NCBI RefSeq assembly: GCF_030012525.1
Contig: NZ_CP124855.1
Location: 2,232,001-2,296,000, forward strand
Direction of reading: 5' to 3'
Length of the DNA stretch: 64,000 nt
Source: Chryseobacterium gotjawalense
GTDB lineage: Bacteria > Bacteroidota > Bacteroidia > Flavobacteriales > Weeksellaceae
The position numbers were made by a program, and so were the translations under genes. Below are positions 24,580 through 33,348 of this stretch, piece by piece; position 1 is the stretch's first letter, and each line of letters opens with the position of its first letter. The notes under the pieces were generated by a model. The model was not told where the DNA came from. It did no database searches and saw only the letters and a list, made by a program, of their open reading frames with translations.

Positions 24580-25824
24580 ATGAATGATACAGAAAAAAAG
24601 ATACAATTAAGAAAGTACAAAATGTTTGCCACCGGACTCTTCGTTTTGATGGCCGTTATTTTTGTACTGATGACGATTTTGGGAAAGAAAAATCCTGCCC
24701 ATTGGATCGGCTATATCCGTGCGTTCTCAGAAGCGGCGATGGTGGGTGCTTTGGCTGATTGGTTTGCAGTTACCGCACTTTTTAATTATCCGCTCGGCAT
24801 CAAAATACCGCACACCAATTTAATAGAAAACAGCAAAGAACGCATTGGCGATAACCTGGGGAATTTCGTGGTTGATAATTTTCTTTCACCCCAAAATATC
24901 CGTCCTTATATTCAGAAAATCAAGATTTCACATTTTGTAGGAGACTGGCTTTCGAAAGAGCGCAATCAGGAAAATTTAATGAAAGAAGTTTCGGGTATCA
25001 TTTTGAATATTTTAAATAAACTCGACGATACCGAAGTTGTCAATTTCATTGGAAAAAAGGCGAAAGAAATGTCTGATGATTTAAAGATCAATGAAATCAT
25101 CGGCAACGGACTCGAATATATTCTCGACAAAAAAGACCATCAAAGATTCATCACCAATCTTTCCAAACAAATTAAAGAATATGTCCTGAATAACCAGGAA
25201 ATGGTGAAAGAACGAGTGAAAAGTGAGAGTTATTTTTTGATCCCGAAGTTTGTGGATAATAATATTGCCGGTAAAATCACCAATGGGCTTTCAAAATTTT
25301 TTGAAGAAGTTGAACTCGACCAAAATCATTCTCTACGACACGAAATCACGCAGAAACTCTATTCTTTTTCCAAAGAAATTAAAACGGAAGAAAAATGGGT
25401 TTCAGAATTCCGAAACGTTAAAAATGACTTTCTAAAAGATGAAAAAATCTTGCAGTATTCTACCGATATTTGGAATTCCATCAAAAAATCTTTATCAAAA
25501 GAGTTAGAAGAAGAAAATTCGGCTTTGAAAAATTACATCAGAAAAAACCTGACTGAGCTTTCTCAAAATCTACAGACCGATGAAGTTTTTCAAAATAAAA
25601 TTGACCATTGGATTCGCGTGACCGCTTACAAATACATCTTGAAAAACACGCATCAGTTCGGCGCATTAATCAGTTCTACCGTTGGAAACTGGGAAGGAAA
25701 AGACCTGAGTAAAAAACTGGAACTGGAGGTTGGGAAAGATCTGCAGTTTATCCGGGTAAACGGGACTTTAGTCGGCGGTTTAGTCGGTTTGATTATTTAT
25801 ACGGTGGCTAATTTTTTCATTTAG
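24580..25824 (+). CDS. DUF445 family membrane protein
   Basis: 414 residues from ATG 24580 (MNDTEKKIQLRKYKMFATGL). One membrane helix at about residues 14-34, a conserved helical-hairpin motif (FSEAAMVGALADWFAVTALF NYPLG read through the second hydrophobic stretch), then a ~300-residue helical, coiled-coil-like region with NLGNFVVDNFLSP, and a C-terminal membrane helix (FIRVNGTLVGGLVGLIIYTV). This matches DUF445/YjiN-type proteins; function unknown. The A/T-rich box TACATTTG precedes the start. It converges with pyrD with only six bases between the stops. Confidence 0.85.
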   Translation: MNDTEKKIQLRKYKMFATGLFVLMAVIFVLMTILGKKNPAHWIGYIRAFSEAAMVGALADWFAVTALFNYPLGIKIPHTNLIENSKERIGDNLGNFVVDNFLSPQNIRPYIQKIKISHFVGDWLSKERNQENLMKEVSGIILNILNKLDDTEVVNFIGKKAKEMSDDLKINEIIGNGLEYILDKKDHQRFITNLSKQIKEYVLNNQEMVKERVKSESYFLIPKFVDNNIAGKITNGLSKFFEEVELDQNHSLRHEITQKLYSFSKEIKTEEKWVSEFRNVKNDFLKDEKILQYSTDIWNSIKKSLSKELEEENSALKNYIRKNLTELSQNLQTDEVFQNKIDHWIRVTAYKYILKNTHQFGALISSTVGNWEGKDLSKKLELEVGKDLQFIRVNGTLVGGLVGLIIYTVANFFI

Positions 25825-25830
25825 ATTCAA

Positions 25831-26841
25831 TTACAATCCTTTCTCCAAAATTTTTTGATTAATTTCATGAATCAATTCCGGGCCTTCATAAATAAATCCG
25901 GTATAAAGCTGAATTAAACTCGCGCCTGCTTCCAATTTTTCGATCGCATCTTCCGCAGAGTGAATTCCACCGACTCCGATTATTGGAAAAGCTTTTCCAC
26001 TTTTCTCGGAGAGAAACCTGATGACTTCAGTCGAACGTTTTGTTAATGGTTTTCCGGAAAGGCCACCGGTCTCTTTTTTATTTTCTGAAACTAGATTCTC
26101 GCGGGAAAGTGTCGTATTCGTCGCAATTACGCCGGCTATTTTCGTGTCTTTTACAATATCGATAATATCTAAAAGCTGATCATCACTTAAATCCGGTGCG
26201 ATTTTCAAAAGAATCGGTTTTGGTTTTTCCTTTTTTGAATTTAATTCCTGCAGCGTTCCAAGCAGTTTTGTTAAAGGTTCTTTATCCTGAAGCTCCCGAA
26301 GATTGGGCGTATTGGGTGAACTCACATTCACTACAAAATAATCGACGACCGGAAATAATTTTTCGAAACAGATGATATAATCATTGACGGCATTTTCATT
26401 CGGAGTGAGTTTATTTTTACCGATATTTCCGCCGATGAGCACGTTTTTATTTTTCTTTAAACGTTGGACCGCGGCATCTACTCCGCCGTTATTAAAGCCC
26501 ATCCGGTTGATGATCGCAGAATCTTCTTTCAAGCGGAACAGTCTTTTTTTGGGATTTCCCTCCTGCGCTTTCGGCGTTAATGTTCCGATTTCTACAAAGC
26601 CAAATCCAAGATCGGAAAGTTCGTTGAACATTTTCGCGTCTTTATCAAATCCGGCAGCCAATCCAACTGGATTTTTAAACTTCAAACCGAAAACTTCTCT
26701 TTCCAGTCTTTTGTCCTCAATGGATTTTGGAAGAAATATTTTGGTGAGAAACGGGAAATTCTTTAATAATGAAAAGGTAAAATAATGAACTTCTTCAGGA
26801 TCGAATTGGAATAGAATAGGACGGATAAAAGATTTGTACAT
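25831..26841 (-). CDS. pyrD: Dihydroorotate dehydrogenase (quinone), class 2
   Basis: 336 residues from ATG 26841 ([20 protein letters not shown]); six further codons upstream start only with TTG. Class 2 is indicated by the N-terminal helix pair that docks on the membrane and by the catalytic Ser in [13 protein letters not shown] (class 1 uses Cys). FMN/substrate motifs: [47 protein letters not shown] and [11 protein letters not shown]. It oxidises dihydroorotate to orotate in pyrimidine synthesis with electrons to menaquinone. A -7 box (TAAATTTG) lies 15 bases upstream. Confidence 0.97.
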   Translation of the reverse strand: MYKSFIRPILFQFDPEEVHYFTFSLLKNFPFLTKIFLPKSIEDKRLEREVFGLKFKNPVGLAAGFDKDAKMFNELSDLGFGFVEIGTLTPKAQEGNPKKRLFRLKEDSAIINRMGFNNGGVDAAVQRLKKNKNVLIGGNIGKNKLTPNENAVNDYIICFEKLFPVVDYFVVNVSSPNTPNLRELQDKEPLTKLLGTLQELNSKKEKPKPILLKIAPDLSDDQLLDIIDIVKDTKIAGVIATNTTLSRENLVSENKKETGGLSGKPLTKRSTEVIRFLSEKSGKAFPIIGVGGIHSAEDAIEKLEAGASLIQLYTGFIYEGPELIHEINQKILEKGL

Positions 26842-26934
26842 GGGAGAAAAGTTTGACAAATTTAATGAAATTAAAAGGATTGTAAGTGATTGACCACAAT
26901 GAAAATAATTTCTATTTTAGCAAAAAAAATTTTC

Positions 26935-27429
26935 ATGAAAAAAATTCTATTATTGAGTTTATCAATTTGTTTTCAAACTGCATTTTCTCAGGTAAGTATG
27001 GAGAAAAACCAACTAGTCAAAGACGGAACAAAATACAAATTCTCTCAGTACGAGCAGGTTTTTCAAAATGCTGAAGCAAGAGATTATTTCAAAAAAGCAC
27101 GAACTAATAAAACGGCCAGTGAAATTTTTGCTTATACCGGAGGATTTTCGCTCGGTTTGGGTATCGCTGAGATGATTGCGCAGGCAAATACAAAAACAGT
27201 TTATAATATGTTTGGCGATCCTTACAAGGTAAAGCCGGACTATTCAACCGCCTGGACTCTCATTGGTACGGGAGTTGGGTTAATTGGGATAGGAATCCCA
27301 TTCGCTCTTGCAGCGGATAAAAATGCGAAGAAAGCAATTCAAACTGAAAATGGTGAATCAACTGTTTTTCAACCGTATTTTAAATTGGAAAGTGCCGGAA
27401 ATGGTTTAGCTCTGAGTTATAATTTCTAA
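26935..27429 (+). CDS. Exported protein with two hydrophobic Gly-rich segments
   Basis: 164 residues from the ATG at 26935, which gives a clean signal peptide (MKKILLLSLSICFQTAFSQ). The mature protein begins with a charged region (NQLVKDGTKYKFSQYEQVF), then two hydrophobic segments, GGFSLGLGIAEMIAQ and LIGTGVGLIGIGIPFALAA, and ends in SAGNGLALSYNF, an aromatic-ended strand. This may be a small membrane or outer-membrane associated protein; I do not recognise the family. A terminator at 27452 separates it from glyS. Confidence 0.7.
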   Translation: MKKILLLSLSICFQTAFSQVSMEKNQLVKDGTKYKFSQYEQVFQNAEARDYFKKARTNKTASEIFAYTGGFSLGLGIAEMIAQANTKTVYNMFGDPYKVKPDYSTAWTLIGTGVGLIGIGIPFALAADKNAKKAIQTENGESTVFQPYFKLESAGNGLALSYNF

Positions 27430-27451
27430 AAAAATTACTTAAAAAATAGAT

Positions 27452-27481
27452 AAAGAGACAGATTTGACTTCTGTCTCTTTT
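27452..27481 (+). terminator. Terminator before glyS
   Basis: Perfect 11-bp stem AAAGAGACAGA / TCTGTCTCTTT with a 7-base loop, 22 bases after the preceding stop. Confidence 0.88.
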
Positions 27482-27508
27482 GTCATTTATAATCCGTATT
27501 AAATTCCC

Positions 27509-27516
27509 TATTTTTG
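27509..27516 (+). promoter_or_regulatory. -7 box of glyS
   Basis: TATTTTTG 17 bases before the glyS ATG. The nearest upstream TTG (27480-27482) gives a rather long 26-base spacer, so only the -7 box is well supported. Confidence 0.55.
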
Positions 27517-27533
27517 CATAAATTCTAAAAACG

Positions 27534-29075
27534 ATGGCAAAACAAGAAGATGTTTTCAAAAAATTGATTTCGCACGCGAAAGAATATGGTTTTATTTTCC
27601 CTTCCAGTGAAATTTATGACGGTCTTTCGGCGATTTACGATTACGGACAAAATGGAGTGGAACTGAAAAACAACATCAAACAGTACTGGTGGAAAGCGAT
27701 GGTGCAGTTAAATGATAATATTGTGGGCATTGATACTGCGATTTTTATGCATCCCACGATTTGGAAAGCTTCTGGCCACGTTGATGCTTTTAACGATCCA
27801 TTGATTGATAATAAAGATTCGAAAAAACGTTTCAGAGCCGATGTTTTAATAGAGGATTACTGTGCAAAACTGGAAGATAAAGCACAAAAAGAAATTGATA
27901 AAGCGGCCAAAAGATTTGGTGATGCTTTCGATAAAAATGAATTTGAAAGCACGAATCCACGCGTTTTAGAATATCGGGAAAAACAAAAAACTATTCTTTC
28001 GAGAATGGCGCAATCTCTTGAAAAAGAAGATCTTGCCGACATAAAATCTTTGATCGAAGAATTAGAAATTGCCGATCCTGATACCGGTTCTAAAAACTGG
28101 ACGGACGTTCGGCAATTCAACTTAATGTTCGGAACAAAATTAGGCGCTTCTGCTGATTCCGCGACCGATTTATATTTGAGACCGGAAACGGCGCAGGGGA
28201 TTTTCGTCAACTTTTTAAATGTTCAGAAAACATCGCGTCATAAATTGCCTTTCGGAATTGCCCAAATTGGGAAAGCCTTTAGAAATGAAATCGTTGCGAG
28301 ACAGTTTATTTTCAGAATGAGGGAATTCGAACAGATGGAGATGCAGTTTTTTGTTCCGCCGGGAACCGAACTCGGTTTCTATGAAGAATGGAAACAGAAA
28401 CGTTTGAACTGGCATTTGGCTTTAGGTTTAGGCGCTGAAAATTATAAATTTCACGATCACGAAAAACTGGCACATTACGCCAATGCTGCGGCAGATATTG
28501 AATTTAAATTTCCGTTTGGATTTAAAGAACTGGAAGGAATTCACTCCCGAACCGATTTCGATTTGAGTGCTCACGAAAAACATTCTGGCCGTAAATTACA
28601 GTATTTCGATGCTGAAAGAAATGAAAACTACGTTCCTTATGTGGTAGAAACTTCGGTTGGTTTAGACCGTTTGTTTCTGGCGATTTTCTCGAACTGCTTG
28701 AAAGATGAGGTTTTAGAAGACGGTTCCGAAAGAACGGTTCTCTCGCTTCCTCCGGCTTTGGCTCCGGTAAAAGCGGCGATCTTACCTTTAATGAAAAAAG
28801 ACGGTTTAGGCGAATATGGCGAAAAAATCTTCAATGATCTGAAATATGATTTCAACATAATCTATGAAGATAAAGACAGCATCGGAAAACGGTACCGACG
28901 ACAAGATGCAATCGGAACACCGTTCTGTATTACAATCGACCACGATTCTTTAACCGACAACACCGTGACTTTGCGGGATAGAGATACCATGAAACAGGAA
29001 AGAGTTGCTGTTGCAGATTTACGAAGAATCATTGATGAGAAAACGAATTTCAGAAATTTGCTTTCTAAGATATAG
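27534..29075 (+). CDS. glyS: Glycine-tRNA ligase, homodimeric type
   Basis: 513 residues, the eukaryote/archaea-like alpha2 class II form rather than the alpha2beta2 form of Escherichia coli. Seen: N-terminal LISHAKEYGFIFPSSEIY and AIYDYGQNGVELKNNIK, class II motif 1 around IVGIDTAIFMHP, motif 2 RNEIVARQFIFRMREFEQME, motif 3 VVETSVGLDRLFLAI, and a C-terminal anticodon-binding domain (LSLPPALAPVKAAILPL onward). The insert between residues 95 and 180 is charged. It charges tRNA-Gly. A terminator follows at 29095. Confidence 0.97.
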   Translation: MAKQEDVFKKLISHAKEYGFIFPSSEIYDGLSAIYDYGQNGVELKNNIKQYWWKAMVQLNDNIVGIDTAIFMHPTIWKASGHVDAFNDPLIDNKDSKKRFRADVLIEDYCAKLEDKAQKEIDKAAKRFGDAFDKNEFESTNPRVLEYREKQKTILSRMAQSLEKEDLADIKSLIEELEIADPDTGSKNWTDVRQFNLMFGTKLGASADSATDLYLRPETAQGIFVNFLNVQKTSRHKLPFGIAQIGKAFRNEIVARQFIFRMREFEQMEMQFFVPPGTELGFYEEWKQKRLNWHLALGLGAENYKFHDHEKLAHYANAAADIEFKFPFGFKELEGIHSRTDFDLSAHEKHSGRKLQYFDAERNENYVPYVVETSVGLDRLFLAIFSNCLKDEVLEDGSERTVLSLPPALAPVKAAILPLMKKDGLGEYGEKIFNDLKYDFNIIYEDKDSIGKRYRRQDAIGTPFCITIDHDSLTDNTVTLRDRDTMKQERVAVADLRRIIDEKTNFRNLLSKI

Positions 29076-29094
29076 TTTTTAAAAATATTTTAAA

Positions 29095-29126
29095 TAAAAA
29101 GTTCCGGAGCAATCTGGGACTTTTTT
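29095..29126 (+). terminator. Terminator after glyS
   Basis: AAAAAGTTCC / GGGACTTTTTT with one G-T pair, 20 bases beyond the glyS stop, followed by T-rich DNA. Confidence 0.8.
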
Positions 29127-29176
29127 ATTTTACAGAATTATCATTTATTATCCTAAATTTGTTTAAACATGTTTTT

Positions 29177-30316
29177 ATGTTAGAAAAAACTTTAAAAGGA
29201 ATATTGGTTCTTTTGGCGGCCGTGATAGCATTGGCGTACACTTTTGGATATGATTATTTATTCAAAGGAATCCGCGAAACTTATCTGCGCGGTGAATCCG
29301 GTTCTTCCATTGATGACGGAACTTATTTCAAGTCTCACACGATTGCAAAAGGAAATTCAGTTCCCTGGGTGAAAGATTCGCTCTACAATAAAAAGCCTTT
29401 ACCGAAAAATCTCGTTGAAGATTTAAAGAAATCAAAAACAGCTTCCTTTCTCATCATTAAAAACGGGAAATTAGTTCACGAAGAATATTGGGACGGTTAT
29501 AATCAAAACTCAAAAACCAATTCTTTTTCTGTGGCAAAAGCAATAACGGTGATGCTTGTCGGTAAAGCCATCGAACAGAAAAAGATCAAAAGTTTTGATG
29601 AAAAATTCTCCAATTTTTTTCAAAATTATAATAATATAAAATTCGGGAAATCGTTAACGCTTGCTAATCTAGCTGAAATGGAAGCCGGTTTGAACTGGAA
29701 AGAAGATTATAAAAATCCTTTTCTGCCCAACGCAAAAGCCTATTACGGAAAGTCTTTGGAAAAAGCCGTTTTTCTTTGCGACTTTAAAAATCAACCCGGA
29801 ACACAATTCGAATATCAATCCGGTGCAACGCAGCTTCTGGGTTTTGCCCTGAGAAAATCGATCGATAAAACCGTTGCGCAGTATGCTTCAGAAAACCTGT
29901 GGCAACCGCTCGGAATGGAGCAAAACGCAACCTGGAATACCGATGATTTCGGCATGGAAAAGACGTTCTGCTGCATCAATTCCAGTGCGAGAGACTTTGC
30001 AAAACTCGGACAGTTATTTTTAAATGATGGTGAATTTGATGGGAAACAAATCCTTAATTCAGACTTTATTGAAAAGATGCGGACACCGACAAAATTATCC
30101 GGTGAAGCTTATGGTTCAGGACTTTGGATCAATAATGACGCGGCGATTAAACATTATTATTTCCGCGGATTGTACGGTCAGTATATTATTGTGATTCCGG
30201 AAAAACAAATGGTAATTGTGCGTACGGGAATGGATAAAAGGGAAACTTTTGATGATAAGGGAAGGCCAATACAAGTTGCGTTTTATGTGAATGAAGTGGT
30301 GAAAAACTTTGATTGA
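29177..30316 (+). CDS. Serine hydrolase of the class C beta-lactamase fold
   Basis: 379 residues from ATG 29177. Residues 1-25 are a membrane anchor or uncleaved signal (LKGILVLLAAVIALAYTFGY), so the catalytic domain lies outside the cytoplasm. The nucleophile motif SxxK is SVAK in NSFSVAKAITV; the Tyr motif is YQS in FEYQSGATQLLGFAL; a third motif near HYYFRGLYGQYI replaces KTG. Members include esterases, 6-aminohexanoate-dimer hydrolases and D-amino-acid peptidases; the fold is clear and the substrate is not. A -7 box TAAATTTG lies at 29154-29161. There is no evidence that it confers drug resistance. Confidence 0.85.
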   Translation: MLEKTLKGILVLLAAVIALAYTFGYDYLFKGIRETYLRGESGSSIDDGTYFKSHTIAKGNSVPWVKDSLYNKKPLPKNLVEDLKKSKTASFLIIKNGKLVHEEYWDGYNQNSKTNSFSVAKAITVMLVGKAIEQKKIKSFDEKFSNFFQNYNNIKFGKSLTLANLAEMEAGLNWKEDYKNPFLPNAKAYYGKSLEKAVFLCDFKNQPGTQFEYQSGATQLLGFALRKSIDKTVAQYASENLWQPLGMEQNATWNTDDFGMEKTFCCINSSARDFAKLGQLFLNDGEFDGKQILNSDFIEKMRTPTKLSGEAYGSGLWINNDAAIKHYYFRGLYGQYIIVIPEKQMVIVRTGMDKRETFDDKGRPIQVAFYVNEVVKNFD

Positions 30317-30536
30317 TCGGTGATTTTTTGACAACATATTAAACGCAAAGACGCAAGAAAATATGTGAAAATCATCTTGTTTTAAGGCGCAGGAAAATCA
30401 AAGATTTTCGAAATTCAGATGCTGAATATTCTGTGGTGAATGAATTCGAAATTTTCTTTTTTGATGGTATCTAAAATCTCTAATCTCATGTTTTAAATCT
30501 AAATTCTAAATAAAAATTATTCAAATTAAATTTCCG

Positions 30537-30544
30537 TAAATTTG
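30537..30544 (+). promoter_or_regulatory. -7 box of sufS
   Basis: TAAATTTG 20 bases before the sufS ATG. No good TTG is seen at the expected distance. Confidence 0.5.
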
Positions 30545-30564
30545 AAGCATTCTAAATAAGCATC

Positions 30565-31785
30565 ATGTTCGATATTCAAAATATTCGCAGTCAGTTTCCT
30601 ATTCTCACTCAAACCGTTAACGGCAAACCTTTGGTTTATCTTGATAACGGCGCTACTTCTCAGAAGCCGGTTTCCGTTATTCAAAGTTGGGAAAAGTACT
30701 ATTCTACCATTAACGCAAATGTTCATCGCGGAATTCATACTTTGAGCCAGTTAGCGACGGAAGAGATGGAAGTTTCCCGAAGAAAAGTTCAGAAATTCAT
30801 TAATGCTAAACATGATTTTGAAGTTATTTTTATGAAAGGAACTACCGAAGGAATCAACCTTATCGCATATTCTTTAACGGATTTGATTAAGAAAGACGAC
30901 GAGATCATTATTTCTTATCTTGAACACCACTCGAATATTGTTCCGTGGCAAATGTTGTGTCAAAGAACCGGTGCGAAACTGAAAGTGATTCCAATGGATC
31001 AAAACGGGATTCTACAACTCGATTTTTTAGATGAAAATTTGAGTGAAAGAACGAAGATTGTTTCTCTTAACCAGGTTTCAAATGCTTTGGGAGTAATCAA
31101 TCCTATTGAAGAAATTATTGCAAAAACCAGAGCGAACTCCAACGCAATCGTCGTTATTGATGGTGCCCAATCTGTTCCGCATTTCAAAATCGATGTCCAG
31201 AAAATGGACTGTGATTTTTTTGTGTTCTCCGGACATAAAATGTATGCGCCGATGGGAACGGGAATTCTGTACGGAAAAGAAGAAATCCTTAGAAAAATTC
31301 AACCTTTCCATGGTGGTGGCGAAATGATTGCAACGTGTTCTTTTGAAGAAACGACTTACGCAGATCTGCCCTTTAAATTCGAAGCCGGAACACCGAATGT
31401 TGGCGGGAATATCGCTTTAGGCGCGGCCATTGATTTTATGGAAACTCTTGGTCATGAACATATTCAAACGCACGAAAATGCTTTGTTGGATTACGCTCAG
31501 AAAAAATTATTGGAAATAGAAGGTTTAAGAATTTACGGCGAAAAAGCCAACCGAACCGGCGTGGTTTCTTTTAATCTGGAAGGAATCGGGATTGCTTCTG
31601 ATGTCGGAATGATTCTCGACAAACTTGGGATCGCTGTGAGAACCGGTCATCACTGTACGCAACCCATTATGAACTTTTTTAATATTGCAGGAACGGTTCG
31701 TGCAAGTTTCGCGGTTTATAATACTTTTGAAGAAATCGATATTTTGGCAGAAGGCGTGAAAAAAGCACAGCGAATGTTGATGTAA
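30565..31785 (+). CDS. sufS: Cysteine desulfurase SufS
   Basis: 406 residues. PLP enzyme that takes sulfur from cysteine and passes it to SufE/SufU and the SufBCD scaffold for Fe-S cluster assembly. Seen: LVYLDNGATSQKP, NVHRGIHTLSQLAT, KGTTEGINLIAYS, DGAQSVPHFKID, the PLP lysine in FSGHKMYAPMGTG, and the persulfide Cys in RTGHHCTQPIM. No sufBCD is adjacent; in many Flavobacteriia sufS follows sufBCD, so here it seems detached. It converges with bcp across a dispersed palindromic repeat. Confidence 0.95.
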   Translation: MFDIQNIRSQFPILTQTVNGKPLVYLDNGATSQKPVSVIQSWEKYYSTINANVHRGIHTLSQLATEEMEVSRRKVQKFINAKHDFEVIFMKGTTEGINLIAYSLTDLIKKDDEIIISYLEHHSNIVPWQMLCQRTGAKLKVIPMDQNGILQLDFLDENLSERTKIVSLNQVSNALGVINPIEEIIAKTRANSNAIVVIDGAQSVPHFKIDVQKMDCDFFVFSGHKMYAPMGTGILYGKEEILRKIQPFHGGGEMIATCSFEETTYADLPFKFEAGTPNVGGNIALGAAIDFMETLGHEHIQTHENALLDYAQKKLLEIEGLRIYGEKANRTGVVSFNLEGIGIASDVGMILDKLGIAVRTGHHCTQPIMNFFNIAGTVRASFAVYNTFEEIDILAEGVKKAQRMLM

Positions 31786-31791
31786 AAATTC

Positions 31792-31830
31792 CCACGAATG
31801 CACGGATAAAGAGAATTCGTACATCCGTGG
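31792..31830. repeat. Dispersed palindromic repeat (CCACGAAT.../...CGTGG family)
   Basis: Arms CCACGAATGCACGGAT and ATTCGTACATCCGTGG form an imperfect 16-bp hairpin between the convergent genes sufS and bcp. Related copies are at 57362-57400 (full hairpin) and 37815-37831 (half site). Confidence 0.75.
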
Positions 31831-31849
31831 CGACAGTTTTTGTTTTAAT

Positions 31850-32302
31850 TTAAACGGTTTCCAGAATCTGTTTTGCGGCTTCCTTGGTTTTTACCTTTTC
31901 GATGACATGTGTGCAAATTCCTTTTTCATCAAAAATAAATGTGGTACGGACGATTCCCATGAATTCTCTGCCCATGAATTTCTTCAATTGCCAAACACCA
32001 AACTTTTCGATGACTTCCTTATTTTCATCGGCGAGTAAAGGATATTGGAATCCAAATTTTTCATGGAATTTCTTTTGGGCTTTTACAGGATCTGCAGAAA
32101 CGCCTAATAATTGATATCCTTCTTTTTTAAGTTGTGAAAAATTATCGTTTAAATCACACGCTTCTGCGGTGCAGCCCGGCGTATTTGCTTTTGGGTAAAA
32201 AAATACGACAAGTTTTTTTCCGGCAAAATCAGATGACTTTACCGTTTCACCGTCTTGATTTATACTTTCGAATTCTGGTAATTGATCGCCTACTTTCAAC
32301 AT
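31850..32302 (-). CDS. bcp: Thioredoxin-dependent peroxiredoxin, Bcp/PrxQ type
   Basis: 150 residues, one thioredoxin-fold domain. The peroxidatic Cys is in TPGCTAEAC, and the second Cys five residues later is the resolving one, the PrxQ arrangement. Upstream FFYPKANTPGC and downstream RTTFIFDEKGIC complete the family pattern. It reduces hydrogen peroxide and alkyl hydroperoxides with thioredoxin. It is divergent from nth; its -7 box (TAAATTTG on the minus strand, 32319-32326) lies only nine bases before the nth ATG on the other strand. Confidence 0.95.
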   Translation of the reverse strand: MLKVGDQLPEFESINQDGETVKSSDFAGKKLVVFFYPKANTPGCTAEACDLNDNFSQLKKEGYQLLGVSADPVKAQKKFHEKFGFQYPLLADENKEVIEKFGVWQLKKFMGREFMGIVRTTFIFDEKGICTHVIEKVKTKEAAKQILETV

Positions 32303-32334
32303 AATGTTTAATTTTGTTCAAATTTAGAATTAAA

Positions 32335-32952
32335 ATGACGAAAAAGCAAAGAGCAGAAATCGTGATGACCGAACTGGAGAAATTGTATCCTATAGTTCCC
32401 ATCCCGCTCGACCACAATGATCCGTTTACTTTATTGGTTGCAGTCGCACTTTCAGCTCAGACAACGGATAAAAAAGTGAATCAGATCTCGCCAAAACTTT
32501 TTGAAGTTGCGGGCGATCCTTTTAAAATGATGGAATTAGAAGTTGATGAAATTAAATATTTAATTAAAGAAATCGGTTTAGCCAATACGAAAGCTAAAAA
32601 TTTAAAAAGAATGGCTGAACTTCTGGTCGAAAGACATGATGGAATTGTTCCGCAGACTTTTGAAGAACTTGAAAATCTTCCCGGTGTCGGCCATAAAACC
32701 GCTTCTGTGGTTATGAGTCAGGCTTTTGGTGTTCCGGCATTTCCGGTTGATACTCATATTCACCGGTTGATGATTCAGTGGAAGTTAACTTCCGGAAAAA
32801 ATGTGGTAGAAACGGAAAAAGATGCGAAAAAATTATTCCCCAGGGAAATATGGAATAAATTGCACCTGCAAATCATTTTCTACGGCCGGGAATATTCACC
32901 GGCAAGAGGAAATAAGGAAAATGATTTTATTACGAAAATGTTATTTGAATAA
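32335..32952 (+). CDS. nth: Endonuclease III without the iron-sulfur loop
   Basis: 205 residues from ATG 32335. Bifunctional DNA glycosylase/AP lyase for oxidised pyrimidines. The helix-hairpin-helix LENLPGVGHKTASVV carries the catalytic Lys, and FPVDTHIHRL the catalytic Asp; LLVAVALSAQTTDKKVN is the conserved DNA-binding front. The C-terminal Cys-X6-Cys-X2-Cys-X5-Cys motif that binds 4Fe-4S in Escherichia coli Nth is absent: the protein ends LQIIFYGREYSPARGNKEN plus ten residues, and there is no Cys in that region. Both catalytic residues are intact, so it is probably active. The loss may be a trait of this bacterial group. Confidence 0.92.
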   Translation: MTKKQRAEIVMTELEKLYPIVPIPLDHNDPFTLLVAVALSAQTTDKKVNQISPKLFEVAGDPFKMMELEVDEIKYLIKEIGLANTKAKNLKRMAELLVERHDGIVPQTFEELENLPGVGHKTASVVMSQAFGVPAFPVDTHIHRLMIQWKLTSGKNVVETEKDAKKLFPREIWNKLHLQIIFYGREYSPARGNKENDFITKMLFE

Positions 32953-32991
32953 ATTTTGTCAGCGTGAGTTTCTAAAATTCAGGGAGCGGTT

Positions 32992-33345
32992 TTAATTTAA
33001 AAGGCGCTCCACTTTATCAACCAAATCGTCTATTTCAAAAGGTTTGGCCAGAAAATCATCGGCGCCAATTTCTTTGTGAATCTGTTGTGCATCGGGATGG
33101 GCAGACATTAACATCACTTTTATATCTGCGGTTTCGGAATTGTTTTTTATCCCTTTGGTTAAAGTCCGGCCATCAAAACCAGACATGAGCATGTCAGTAA
33201 TAATTAGTTCAGGTTTAGCATTTTTCAATTTTTCCTGGAATTCTGAAGGATTGCTGCATGATTGAATATCGTAACCCTCAGCGAGCAAAATGTTTTCGAT
33301 CAGCAGGCATATATCCTTATTGTCATCAACTATTAATATCTTCAT
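32992..33345 (-). CDS. Single-domain response regulator
   Basis: 117 residues, a bare receiver domain. Acidic pocket VDDN (residues 7-9), phospho-acceptor Asp51 in IITDMLMSGFDG, the Thr/Ser switch in VMLMSAHP and the conserved Lys in FLAKPFEID. No output domain follows, so it acts by protein contact or as a phosphorelay intermediate. Its start is three bases after the stop of the histidine kinase, so the two form an operon and a cognate pair. Confidence 0.93.
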   Translation of the reverse strand: MKILIVDDNKDICLLIENILLAEGYDIQSCSNPSEFQEKLKNAKPELIITDMLMSGFDGRTLTKGIKNNSETADIKVMLMSAHPDAQQIHKEIGADDFLAKPFEIDDLVDKVERLLN

Positions 33346-33348
33346 AAT

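Noticed and set aside
29177-30316. Reading the SxxK hydrolase as an antibiotic-resistance beta-lactamase
   Set aside because: The third KTG-like motif is not present in class C form and the protein keeps a membrane anchor; the fold is shared by many esterases and peptidases.
30317-30400. ACGCAAAGACGCAAG stretch after the serine hydrolase
   Set aside because: Degenerate motif common in A/T-rich Bacteroidota spacers; only one copy here and no structure.
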